A stretch of DNA of 11,228 nucleotides from Amoebophrya sp. AT5.2 (lineage: Eukaryota > Sar > Dinophyceae > Syndiniales > Amoebophryaceae): the NCBI GenBank assembly GCA_005223375.1, contig RXOD01006116.1, positions 1 to 11,228 on the forward strand, read 5' to 3'. Under the pieces are notes generated by a model. The model was given only the letters and a program-made list of their open reading frames with translations, did not search any database and was not told the origin of the DNA. The position numbers and the translations under genes are program-made. Of this stretch, positions 1 to 7,239 are shown piece by piece. Within the stretch, counting starts at the first letter, position 1; each line of letters begins with the position of its first letter.

Positions 1-1353
1 GCCGCTCTGCTGCCACGCGTGCGTCGGGCTGAGTACATGCGGCTGCGTCGTGCTCGCCGCCGCATTCATGGTTGTGTAGCTTCCGGATGCGAGACCTGGC
101 GCGGCTGCAGCCCCCGCTCCTGCTCCAGGTCCAGCTGCTGCGACCGGCGGCGGCACGTAGCTCGGGCCATGCTGGTAGCTGGGATCGAGCTGCTGCATCA
201 TGGCCTGCTGAACACTGGGAGGCATCTGCAGCACGTCGGCGAGGATGGGGTGCTGCCCGGAGGACATTCCCGGCGGCAGGGTCGTTGTGGAGGTCGTCCC
301 CAGCATACTCCCCGAGCTCGGTGGGGGTCCCAGGGCACCCCCTGCACCAGGCCCAGAGGCAGCACTTCCGGGCGGCGGCTGGGGAAAGAAACCGGGTGCG
401 CCGGGAGTGGTCGTGCCGAACATTCCTCCGCCCGGATTGTTGTTCATCACAGGTGTCTCGTGGAAGTTGTTGTGCTCGGCGGCGGCGAACCCCTGCGGCG
501 GTATGGTTGCGGCGAAATTGCCTGCCCCTGCTCCCATGGAGTGGATATTCGGCTGCTGAAAATTTACCGCTGCCTGCGGAAACTGCTCCCCGCCAGCCAT
601 CGACGAAGCCGTTCCTAGTGGTGGCGGCGCCATACTCATGTTCATGTGCGCGCCGGCCATAGACTGGTGCTGCGCTCCCATCATGCCTGGCGCCATGCTT
701 TGTTGCCCAAAGTACGCTCCTGCGCCTGCGCCGCCCATCGACATACCCATGTCTCCTCCCATTGTACTCGCCACACCAAACAAGCCACCACCCGGTGCTG
801 CTCCTGCGCCCCCCATCATACTCGCGTGGTTTGCGTTAGCATTCATTGCAGTAGCGCCAGCTCCTCCACGTTTGTCTTGGCCACCATCCATCATGGTCCG
901 ACCTGCGCCGGTCGTTCCACCAGATGAGATTCCCGCCATGCCTGCTGGCGCCTGCTCGCTCTGGTCTAGTTCCGACGTCTGTGGGAAGTCGAAGAAGCTG
1001 GACAAGTCCGGTATGTTCGCGGCTGCACTACCGCCGCCTCCCCCCGCATGATTCCGGTCCCCTACTAGACCTCCAGTCGACGTGTAGTCGGAAAAAGTAT
1101 TCACATTCCCACCACCTCCACCCGTGCTGCCATTGCCGCGCTTCGATTTCTTGTGGCCGCTGGGCTTGGAGGTGGAGGAGAAAGACTTCTTGCTATCCCG
1201 CTTGTACTTGTCCTCGGGAGTGTCCAGGAGGTGGTTGATCGCCCGGTTCATGTCGCTGTCGGCCCCCTCCCAGAGCTCCTTCAACCAGCCCCGGCTTAAG
1301 TCGTTCCCCCCCATCGCCGTGGCTGTCGCCACGAAATCCTCGAACTTGGCCAT
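1..1353 (-). CDS. UBA-like domain protein with long Gly/Met/Gln/Pro-rich region (3' end outside window)
   Basis: I read this frame directly: from the ATG at 1353 there is no stop for 451 codons to the left edge, so the gene is cut by the window. The start has A at -3 and G at +4. Residues 4-48 look like a three-helix UBA-like fold: MGG near residue 14, then LKELWEGADSD and MNRAINHLLDTPED. The UBA family usually binds ubiquitin, though UBA-like folds also bind other partners. Residues 49-72 are Lys/Ser-rich and basic, possibly a nuclear signal. A short aromatic-acidic segment (IPDLSSFFDF, residues 114-123) interrupts poly-Gly. From about 130 on, the chain is dominated by Gly, Ala, Met, Gln, Asn and Pro, with many MGG, GAGA and QQ runs, so it is probably disordered and prion-like. 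Such architecture suits a ubiquitin adaptor or a condensate component, but no ubiquitin-like domain is visible and the exact function is unknown. GC-rich third positions support real coding. Several plus-strand frames over it are shadows. Confidence 0.8.
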   Translation of the reverse strand, partial: MAKFEDFVATATAMGGNDLSRGWLKELWEGADSDMNRAINHLLDTPEDKYKRDSKKSFSSTSKPSGHKKSKRGNGSTGGGGGNVNTFSDYTSTGGLVGDRNHAGGGGGSAAANIPDLSSFFDFPQTSELDQSEQAPAGMAGISSGGTTGAGRTMMDGGQDKRGGAGATAMNANANHASMMGGAGAAPGGGLFGVASTMGGDMGMSMGGAGAGAYFGQQSMAPGMMGAQHQSMAGAHMNMSMAPPPLGTASSMAGGEQFPQAAVNFQQPNIHSMGAGAGNFAATIPPQGFAAAEHNNFHETPVMNNNPGGGMFGTTTPGAPGFFPQPPPGSAASGPGAGGALGPPPSSGSMLGTTSTTTLPPGMSSGQHPILADVLQMPPSVQQAMMQQLDPSYQHGPSYVPPPVAAAGPGAGAGAAAAPGLASGSYTTMNAAASTTQPHVLSPTHAWQQSG

Positions 1354-2389
1354 CTTCGATTAATATTGAGTCTGCTCCACACGCCACCTACAACCAGTAC
1401 CAAACTTTCTCTATGTTCCTTGTGTTTCTCTCATAGTGGTCTTCAGGCGCGGCTAGGAGTAGGGAGACATTTTTTCATTTCTCCAGTATCCTTCAGGAAC
1501 TGGGTTCCTTATCATTTCTGTGATGTCCAAGCTGCAAGTCCTGCTGCTCTACATTCATACTTCATGTTGCCCATTCATCGAGACACGGTCTGAGAGGTAG
1601 TTCAGAAATTAGAAATGTTTCTTTCTTGCGATATCCGTACTAATGCCATGGCATGGTCATGGACAGAGGACACTGCGCAACATACAAACTACTCAACGAA
1701 TACGAAACTATCTATGGATCATATATGTTGCTGCGGTAGTGTTGGGTACTTGCATTGACGAGGCGGGATTCGCGAGGACATAAAAAAAGGAGGTAGAACG
1801 TAGAAGGGGCAGTGCGTTGATGCGCTACATCTGGAGTGACTTCGATTCTGAAGTTCTAAAACTCGAACCCAAGCGCGAACGCGGCGCCCACGACCCTTGC
1901 TTTGTAAGAAGGACGTGAGTCGATGTCGAACTCGAAAGTATTGCTAGCCCGTCAGCGGAAAAAAACCGAGCAGATGACAATGGATGACTTACTCGTCTGC
2001 CGCGTACCCGTATTCTCAAGAATGGCGTTCGCGCTCCTAGTGCTACGATATCGATTTGCGCGCTTATTTTGGGCTCGACGATATCCAGACTCTGCCCTGA
2101 AGTGCTCTCCGACTCTCGATCTCGTTTCCTCGCGAACGAACATAACGGCCGACACGTACCAGCGAGCGCTCCTTGTACAATGTGCCTGTGCGTCAACAAC
2201 GTTCGTACTTCTACTTCTTCCGCAATTTTCTTCGTGCTCGTCATGAATTCAATGCTACAGCTGTTGCTGGCACCAGGATCAAAAGCCCGAAGATCACGAT
2301 CCTAGGCGGCGCAGCTTGTTCAGTCTCGTGTCCCTGTCCATTGAACCGCTTTTGGCTTTCAACGAAACCAGAGCCCTTCACGATTCATC

Positions 2390-2437
2390 TTCGCGATTAA
2401 TTTTTGCGAGCAGCCTTCGCGATTTTTGCGGGCAGCC
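2390..2437. repeat. Two-copy imperfect tandem duplication, about 24 bp
   Basis: Copy one (2390-2415) starts TTCGCGATTAATTTTTGCGA and ends GCAGCC. Copy two (2416-2437) starts TTCGCGATTTTTGCGGG and ends CAGCC. They are directly adjacent and differ by a four-base indel and one substitution. It looks like a replication-slippage duplication in non-coding DNA; no function is implied. Confidence 0.75.
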
Positions 2438-2514
2438 GAACCCTAAGACTTGGCCTCAGTCCTGATTGCAGCTGGAGGTAGGGGTCTTTCTACTTCAAAG
2501 AAAATTACGTTTTG

Positions 2515-2525
2515 TTTTTTTTTTT
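2515..2525 (-). repeat. A11 tract in A-rich DNA, 54 nt past the stop of the coiled-coil gene
   Basis: On the minus strand, downstream of the TGA at 2579-2581, the sequence becomes A-rich and contains eleven A in a row flanked by CAAAAC-type blocks. It may be just a low-complexity 3' UTR or spacer. It could also be the fossil poly(A) tail of a retroposed copy, since the gene upstream has a long intronless frame. No AATAAA signal stands out. Confidence 0.5.
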
Positions 2526-2578
2526 GAATTTGTTTTGTCTGAGTCGATGTAAACCGCTAGTACGCTACAAGAAGGTCG

Positions 2579-3859
2579 TCACTCTTTCTTCAAGGAGAAC
2601 AGTTCCTTGTGCGGAAGATCGATTTTTCCTCCACCTTCGTCGCTGTCGTCTGTCCTTGTGATGATCCGTTCTGGAGATAGTAGCACTAGCTTCTCCTCAC
2701 GACCCTCCTCCGTGCCCGGATTCGGGTTCCTTGGCGTTGCTTTCGCACCTCCATCGGCCCATCGGCCACTGAGCACATTTGCCACGCTGCTACCAAAGGC
2801 AGCGACGGACTCGTAGTACGTGGTCGCGGTGGAGGTGGACTTCCGGCGTTCCCTCGCTTCTCGCAGCATCTCGTCGCGATCGAACCCATTCAGCACAGTG
2901 GTTGGCGGCTCCGGATGCATGTAGGTTGCAGCAGGCGGAGGTGGGCCAGCACTTGGAAATGGAATTTCAATTTGCCGCGTACTATCGCGATCGCCCTCGT
3001 CCAGCACTCGCGCCCCTTCCTGGAGTTGCCTTCCACCAGTTTTCGAGGTGGTTGGGCTTTCTGCCGCTCGTCCTGTGGGACTGTTCCCAGCAGTACTCGG
3101 GCCGCCGATCAGGTCGAAGTTCTGACCCCCAGCCGCCGGAGGCTTGTTCGCTCCAGACGCCGCCCGAACGCGAAGCTCGTGCTTCTGCTGCAAGTGCTTC
3201 ACCATCTCGGGGGATTTCGACACGGGGACCGGCGGCGCGACACTGTTACTGCCCTCATCCAGCGCCAGCGGTCCCGCGCCAGCCCCAGCAGACAGATGAA
3301 GATTGCTTGACCAGAAACTCGCGCGTCCCTCTCCGACCTTCGATTCGTCCTCACCGGCGCCGCCGAAGAGACGCTCGTGCAAACCGGAAGCCAAGCGACC
3401 GACCACGCCAGCACTGGGATCCTCGGTTGCACCGTCCCCCGCTACGAGAAATCCTCCTGCACCCGGCTGCTGCAGGGGGTCCAGTCTAGAAGCTCTCGAC
3501 GGCACCGCCACACTACCGCTTGCCGCGACGGCCGCCTTCACATCGCGCATATCTGCTTGCAGTTGTCTGATCAGCTGGTCTTGGGCAGCCAGTTTTCTCT
3601 GTACCTCCGCCACAACATTCTCCACGGTGGCGACGGATTGCGCGATAGCGTTCACGAGTACGTTCCTCGCACTATACGCCGTGCAATCGAGTTGTGTGGC
3701 CCGAGCACTAGTAGTGCTACTAGTGGCCCCAGCGCTCGCAGTCGCAACTTCCTCCTTCAAGAGCTTCACGAGCTTGTGCATCTCAGCGTCCGCCCGGTAG
3801 TCAGCCAGGTCGACCTGACGCGACATCACGCGCTGCAGAAGCAGCACGGCGCCCTTCAT
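2579..3859 (-). CDS. Coiled-coil protein with disordered Ser/Gly/Pro-rich region, unknown function
   Basis: An uninterrupted frame of 426 residues runs from the ATG at 3859 (context GTCCATGAAG) to a TGA. The frame is open ten codons further upstream but has no ATG there, and a TGA closes it at 3893-3895. I recognise no family. The N-terminal third is helical and fits coiled coil: MKGAVLLLQRVM then KLVKLLKEE, and later NVVAEVQRKLAAQDQLIRQL followed by QADMRDVKAAV. The middle (about residues 120-320) is Gly/Ser/Ala/Pro-rich and probably disordered, including a proline run (AGPPPPAA). The C-terminal part is charged, with an Arg/Glu-rich helix (MLREARERRK), a segment YYESVAAFGSSVANVLSGRW that could form an amphipathic helix, and an acidic then basic tail ending FSLKKE. 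It has no signal peptide or membrane segment. The start is not certain: an acceptor-like AAAACACAG lies nine bases before this ATG, so further exons may precede it. Confidence 0.72.
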   Translation of the reverse strand: MKGAVLLLQRVMSRQVDLADYRADAEMHKLVKLLKEEVATASAGATSSTTSARATQLDCTAYSARNVLVNAIAQSVATVENVVAEVQRKLAAQDQLIRQLQADMRDVKAAVAASGSVAVPSRASRLDPLQQPGAGGFLVAGDGATEDPSAGVVGRLASGLHERLFGGAGEDESKVGEGRASFWSSNLHLSAGAGAGPLALDEGSNSVAPPVPVSKSPEMVKHLQQKHELRVRAASGANKPPAAGGQNFDLIGGPSTAGNSPTGRAAESPTTSKTGGRQLQEGARVLDEGDRDSTRQIEIPFPSAGPPPPAATYMHPEPPTTVLNGFDRDEMLREARERRKSTSTATTYYESVAAFGSSVANVLSGRWADGGAKATPRNPNPGTEEGREEKLVLLSPERIITRTDDSDEGGGKIDLPHKELFSLKKE

Positions 3860-3868
3860 GGACGCGAT

Positions 3869-4163
3869 CTGTGTTTTGTTTTCAACCACGTTTCATTCAC
3901 GTCCTCGGAGCGACAGTGCTCGGTGTGCTAACGAGGACGCGAAGGCGAAGAAGATCTTTCTGTGGTTTTTAATTTTATTTAATTATGATAAAAAAATTAT
4001 TAGTACCTCCCCACTGCAGCGAACGCATTTCTTGGTCTGGTTGCGAGTGCCTGTCGCTTTCTCTTGCATCCGCCGGAACCGCCTTGTTGTTCGGCGAAAA
4101 ACACCCCGCTGGAACCGCCGTTGTTACCACGCCCTTACCAACCGAAGCCGTCGCGTCCGCCAT
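3869..4163 (-). other. Candidate 5' exons or 5' leader of the coiled-coil gene
   Basis: An ATG with a strong context (GCCATGGCGG) at 4163 opens a 52-codon frame starting MADATASVGKGVV. At 4006 the sequence reads GGGGAG then GTACTAATAAT, a donor like those of the two better-supported introns in this window. An AT-rich 47-nt stretch ends in AACCACAG at 3960. A 59-nt exon (3901-3959) and a 32-nt intron (3869-3900, GTGAAT...ACACAG) would then join the large downstream exon. The phases fit all the way to the 3859 frame, but an in-frame TAG (3928-3930) interrupts the 59-nt exon. The segment could therefore be a 5' leader, with the CACAG at 3869 serving as a cis- or trans-splice acceptor, or a coding 5' end with a different exon path. 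I cannot decide between them. Confidence 0.35.
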
Positions 4164-5206
4164 GGCAGAAGTGCTCGAAGGCGAAAAACAGCACGAAGAG
4201 TTGCAGAGGAGCTGGAGATCGAATCTGCCGGTGCCGCCGCCTCGATAAGATTATACTAAGTGAGCCCTTGATTTACATTGACGAGGTATTGACGCTGTTG
4301 CTGTCAGAATCACAATGACGTTCAGAATCGTCCATGTATAACTCCGCTACGAACAAAACCTCCATACGCTAGAGTCAACTTCAGGTGGGTCCAGCCGAAC
4401 AATGAATTGTCATCTTCGCTAGAAAAGTACAGCATGCTTCGACCAAGCAAACTTACTGGCAACAAGTGAAAAACAGCCAGTTCACAGTTGTAGTGGCGTT
4501 GGGGAAATAAACTCTCACACACGACACGAAAATCGAGAGCGAAGCCAAGCGAGCGACGGAAGAGTCAAAAATGCTAACGACAAACATCGAGCTGTCCTGT
4601 GGCCGAAGCACGATCGAATCACAATGAATCTTCAAAATCAACAAAAATGAAAATGATCGACTTTTACCAGTGCGTTCACGAGGACGAGGATATTTGCATG
4701 ACTGCATTTGGCAGCGTCCGTGGATAACTTGCTTTTGATTTCGCCTCCCGCGGGCCTCAACCCGCAGACAAGTCAATGCGCCCAAAGCTCGGGCGCGAGC
4801 GTTAAATCTGATGGTGAAGATGAAAATGCAGATACTAGAAAAACGAGTGAAACTCGAGGCCACTCTGCCATGTCTTCATGTGCATCGCTGTACCTGTGGC
4901 TGCTCCAAAATCTAAAAAAGAATCGATATTTTGAGTTTGACATTCTGCTTCGAAAGTCGCATTATATTCAACGGTCACGGGTGGATGCTTCAGCATCTTC
5001 GCCTCCAACAAGAATGCGAGTGCGCCCACCTATTGCTTCATTTCGAGAGAATACGGAATTGACGATCGAGGAAAGGACCTTTCCTGATAGGCAGCAGCAT
5101 CTGTGACCTTCATGTGAGTAGTTCGAGAAGATAGTGGCGCAGCTACCTGCCGCAGTGGTGCGTGGACAACGAGCGTGCTGCTCTCCCTATTTGCAATTCC
5201 GAGTTC
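4164..5206. other. Gene-poor stretch
   Basis: This kilobase separates the coiled-coil gene from the SPIN90-like gene. It is AT-richer than the neighbouring coding DNA. Two opposite, overlapping frames exist: 4453-4863 minus, which opens on GTG and is rich in Phe/Ser/Cys, and 4708-5106 plus, whose first ATG is at 4870. Neither has a recognisable domain, strong third-position bias or clear splice partners, so I do not call them genes. A 12-mer GAATCACAATGA occurs twice (near 4306 and 4617) without further structure. The 3' UTR of the SPIN90-like gene should lie next to 5206. Confidence 0.55.
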
Positions 5207-7169
5207 TCACTTTTGCCGCGCCTCATTCCCGCCGCCGGTTGCGGCCGCGACGACGTATTTTTGGTTTTCTTCTTTCTTCAACCAATTCGCGGATCGACCG
5301 ATCACGCGGCCGAAGAGGTCGTAGCGAAAGTGTTCGTCGTCCTCCCAGAACCTCCCGTTCTCGTCCGTCCCCGTCTTCACCCGCTTCGGCTTCGGCGCGA
5401 GCGGGTGCTTCGGCTCGTCCGGCTCGGCCACGCCACCACGCTTGGCGCTCCGAATATCCACCTGCTTCAGCTTCCAGCTCGCCGTCGACGTTTTCGACGA
5501 GGACTGCGCGACGATTTCGCCGTCGACGTTTGATGAAGTTCTCGCTTTCAAAGACGAGGACGCGGAGGATGAAGACGCGCCACCGACCTGCAGCGGTCCT
5601 GTTCCTTGAAAGCTCGACGTCTTCCTTCCTTGCGGTCCAGGTCCTTGATGGGATGTAGTAGTGTTTGATTCCCCGCCACCGGTCGACGATGATGAAGCAG
5701 TCCCAGTCCCCACAGAAGGCGGTTTCGTTCCACCAGCAAGAAGCCCCGGGCCCCTGCTCGTACCCCCGGCGACGGACGAAGATGATGACGTCCCAACATC
5801 TTCAGCGTCTCCAGCACCTCCCGTTTCTGCTGTGCGTCTTTCAGATGAGAGGGCTGCACCAGCTTTCTGCTTCTCTATCTCGATCTCCTTCTCGCGTCGC
5901 GCTTTCTCTGCCTCTGTGGCTTGTATTGCGTCGCTGATTTGCTGCTTCTTTGCGGGCACGAGCGCGCGGTCGTGGAAGATTTTCAGCAGTTCGAAGACCA
6001 CCTCCTCCCGCTTCTCGCGAATCAACACATCCACGCACACGGCCGCGTCGTTGGTAAACAAAAAGTCGCGCTTCTTGTCCTCCTTCAGCACGTTTAGCAA
6101 CATCCGAGCGGCGGTACACATGTACCCCTTCTTGTTCAAAAACTGGAGCTGTGTGTGAAGTCGAATATTTATTTTCATTTCATTTTCGGGACACTATTTC
6201 TACGTACTTACATGTTCTTGTTTCATGACCTTCACTTCAGTTTCAGTGATCGGCCTCGGGCTCGGCCTCCGCCTCCGCCTCTGCTAAGTTATTTATTATG
6301 ATACTTTACTTATACTTTCTCAGTACCAGCATTTCTCCCCAGTGTTTTCCACGTTCGTGCGAAAGGCAGAGGGATACTAGCGCGACTTGGCAGTCGAGCG
6401 GCCCGCGTGCGAAGACGTCCAGGATGAGCGGGCCGAGAATGTCCTCGAGTTCCGGCGTCGTTATGTACGCCAGAAGATCAATTAGCGGCCAGCACATCTC
6501 CCGGTCAAAGATCCCGCTTGCCCTACCTGCCACTTTGGTTTTCGTGTTCTCCTTGTCGATGTCGTTGTCCTTCAGTTCTGCACCAGCCCGAGCAAAACGA
6601 CCCTCATCCTCTTCCTCGTCCTGTTCTTCTATATCTATTCCCCCGCCGCCGGCGCGCAGCTTTTGCTTATGCAGCTCCCACAGGATGCGCACCGCGCTCA
6701 GCCGTGGGTGCACGATTTTCCTTCCCGCCTCGTCCTTCAGGAAGAACTTGGGCCGGCTCCCGTCCGGCCGCGCCCGGCTGCGGTCGTGTTCTCCCTGCTT
6801 GGCACCCAGTTGGCAGCCGCGGATTTTGTTGTCCAGCGCGGTCTCGCGGAGCACGGGGACCAGGTTGGGCGTTTTCTTCGCGCGGCTGCCTTTCATGTAC
6901 CGAATGAAGTGGTACAGAATCCGCAGGCAGGCCTCGAGCATGTCGGGGTAGCGCGTTTTGGTGAGGAGCGAGTCCCACTTCGTGCTGAAATCGCGGTCCA
7001 ACCCGCGCGCCCACACGATGTACTCGCGACTGCTGCGATTCGTGGAAGAAGACTCGAGCGTGTGCAACAGCTGCCGAATCTCAAACAGAGAAAGCTCAAA
7101 CTCTGGACTGGAAATTCCGCCGGCCGGTACAGCGACCAGCTGCTCGCCGTGCGGCTGGGGAGCCGTCAC
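5207..7169 (-). CDS. SPIN90/Ldb17-like (WISH/DIP1/SPIN90) protein, two exons
   Basis: I read exon 1 as 7169-6327 and exon 2 as 6148-5207 (TGA stop), about 594 residues. The family signature spans the junction: HWGEML from exon 1 joins LQFLNKKGY from exon 2, matching the 'F-x-E-x-L-x-x-L-L-N' pattern of the SPIN90/Ldb17 leucine-rich domain. About 30 residues later come FLFTNDAAVCVDVLIRE (TND at 313-315), the most telling motif of that family. Known members bind the Arp2/3 complex and trigger linear actin seed filaments without a pre-existing filament. The N-terminal 280 residues are helical with an acidic insert (IEEQDEEEDEG). Downstream comes a Glu/Lys helix (about 345-365), a long Ser/Gly/Thr disordered linker, and a distinct C-terminal block (ENGRFWEDDEHFRYDLFGRV). 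No SH3 domain is present. The start is unresolved: the frame opens on GTG, while the only nearby ATG (7189, context AAACATGG) is in another frame and hits TGA after 30 codons. A small intron, an upstream exon or a base error would reconcile them. Confidence 0.75.
6149..6326 (-). other. Intron of the SPIN90-like gene (178 nt)
   Basis: Donor CTG|GTACTGAG at 6326 and acceptor CACACACAG at 6149, both phase 0. Exon 1 would otherwise stop after six more codons, and the exon 2 frame begins with non-conserved sequence before the acceptor. The joined protein restores a family motif, which is the main support. Inside the intron is a textbook donor (CAT|GTAAGTACG at 6211) that could pair with the same acceptor, and a purine-rich hexamer array. 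Confidence 0.75.
6251..6283. repeat. Degenerate hexamer repeat inside the intron
   Basis: On the plus strand about five adjacent units of the type GGCCTC / CGCCTC (variant GGGCTC) follow each other. Next to it, towards 6230, the minus strand shows a second hexamer doubled (ACTGAA ACTGAA). It is a simple-sequence tract of no evident function apart from possibly acting as a purine-rich splicing enhancer on the transcript. Confidence 0.6.
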
Positions 7170-7218
7170 GGCCGCCGGAGGTGGCCATGTTTCCTTTGAA
7201 GCCCGCGCGGCCGGCGTC

Positions 7219-7239
7219 CTCGAGCCAAAAGTTTACCGG
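7219..7239 (-). promoter_or_regulatory. Possible relict dinoflagellate-type spliced leader
   Basis: On the minus strand the 21 bases read CCGGTAAAC followed by TTTTGGCTCGAG. The dinoflagellate spliced leader ends TTTTGGCTCAAG and begins CCGTAGCC. The match is 11 of 12 over the 3' half and 14 of 21 overall. It sits 29 bases before the ATG at 7189, in the gene's orientation and directly where a leader would join an mRNA. Genomic relict leaders are known in dinoflagellates, where spliced mRNAs were copied back into DNA. Chance cannot be excluded, because the 5' half is poor. Confidence 0.4.

Larger units (their letters stand above)
1354..2578. other. Intergenic stretch, no convincing gene
   Basis: This 1.2 kb between two minus-strand genes holds only short frames with unfavourable composition: 1825-2244 on the minus strand and 1923-2246 on the plus strand, both Ser/Arg-rich and overlapping each other. 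Neither shows a domain or a good start context. The stretch should contain the 5' leader of the left gene and the 3' UTR of the right gene. A 12-bp perfect palindrome (ATGCCATGGCAT) lies near 1646-1657, a small tandem duplication at 2390-2437 and an A-tract (minus strand) at 2515-2525. I see no RNA gene. Confidence 0.6.

Noticed and set aside
19..1051. Several long plus-strand frames over the left gene, including a Pro/Ala-rich one at 638-1051
   Set aside because: They are shadows of the GC-rich minus-strand frame; their composition (Pro, Ala, Arg, Cys) is the complement of Gly/Met codons and shows no domain.
1825..2246. Overlapping minus and plus frames of about 100-139 residues
   Set aside because: No domain, no clear codon bias, poor start context, and they overlap each other on opposite strands.
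2348..2363. A second TTTTGGCT on the plus strand, suggestive of a leader
   Set aside because: It continues TTCAACG rather than CAAG, has no gene downstream on that strand, and an 8-base match is expected by chance about once in such a window.
2779..3931. Plus-strand frames over the coiled-coil gene
   Set aside because: Arg/Ser/Pro-rich antisense shadows of a well-behaved minus-strand frame.
4453..5106. Minus frame of 136 residues and plus frame of 132 residues
   Set aside because: They open on non-ATG codons, lie in AT-rich DNA and show no motif; the plus frame's first ATG leaves only 78 residues.
5134..6158. Plus-strand Arg- and Ser-rich frames opposite the SPIN90-like exon 2
   Set aside because: Antisense shadows; the minus strand carries a recognisable family motif.
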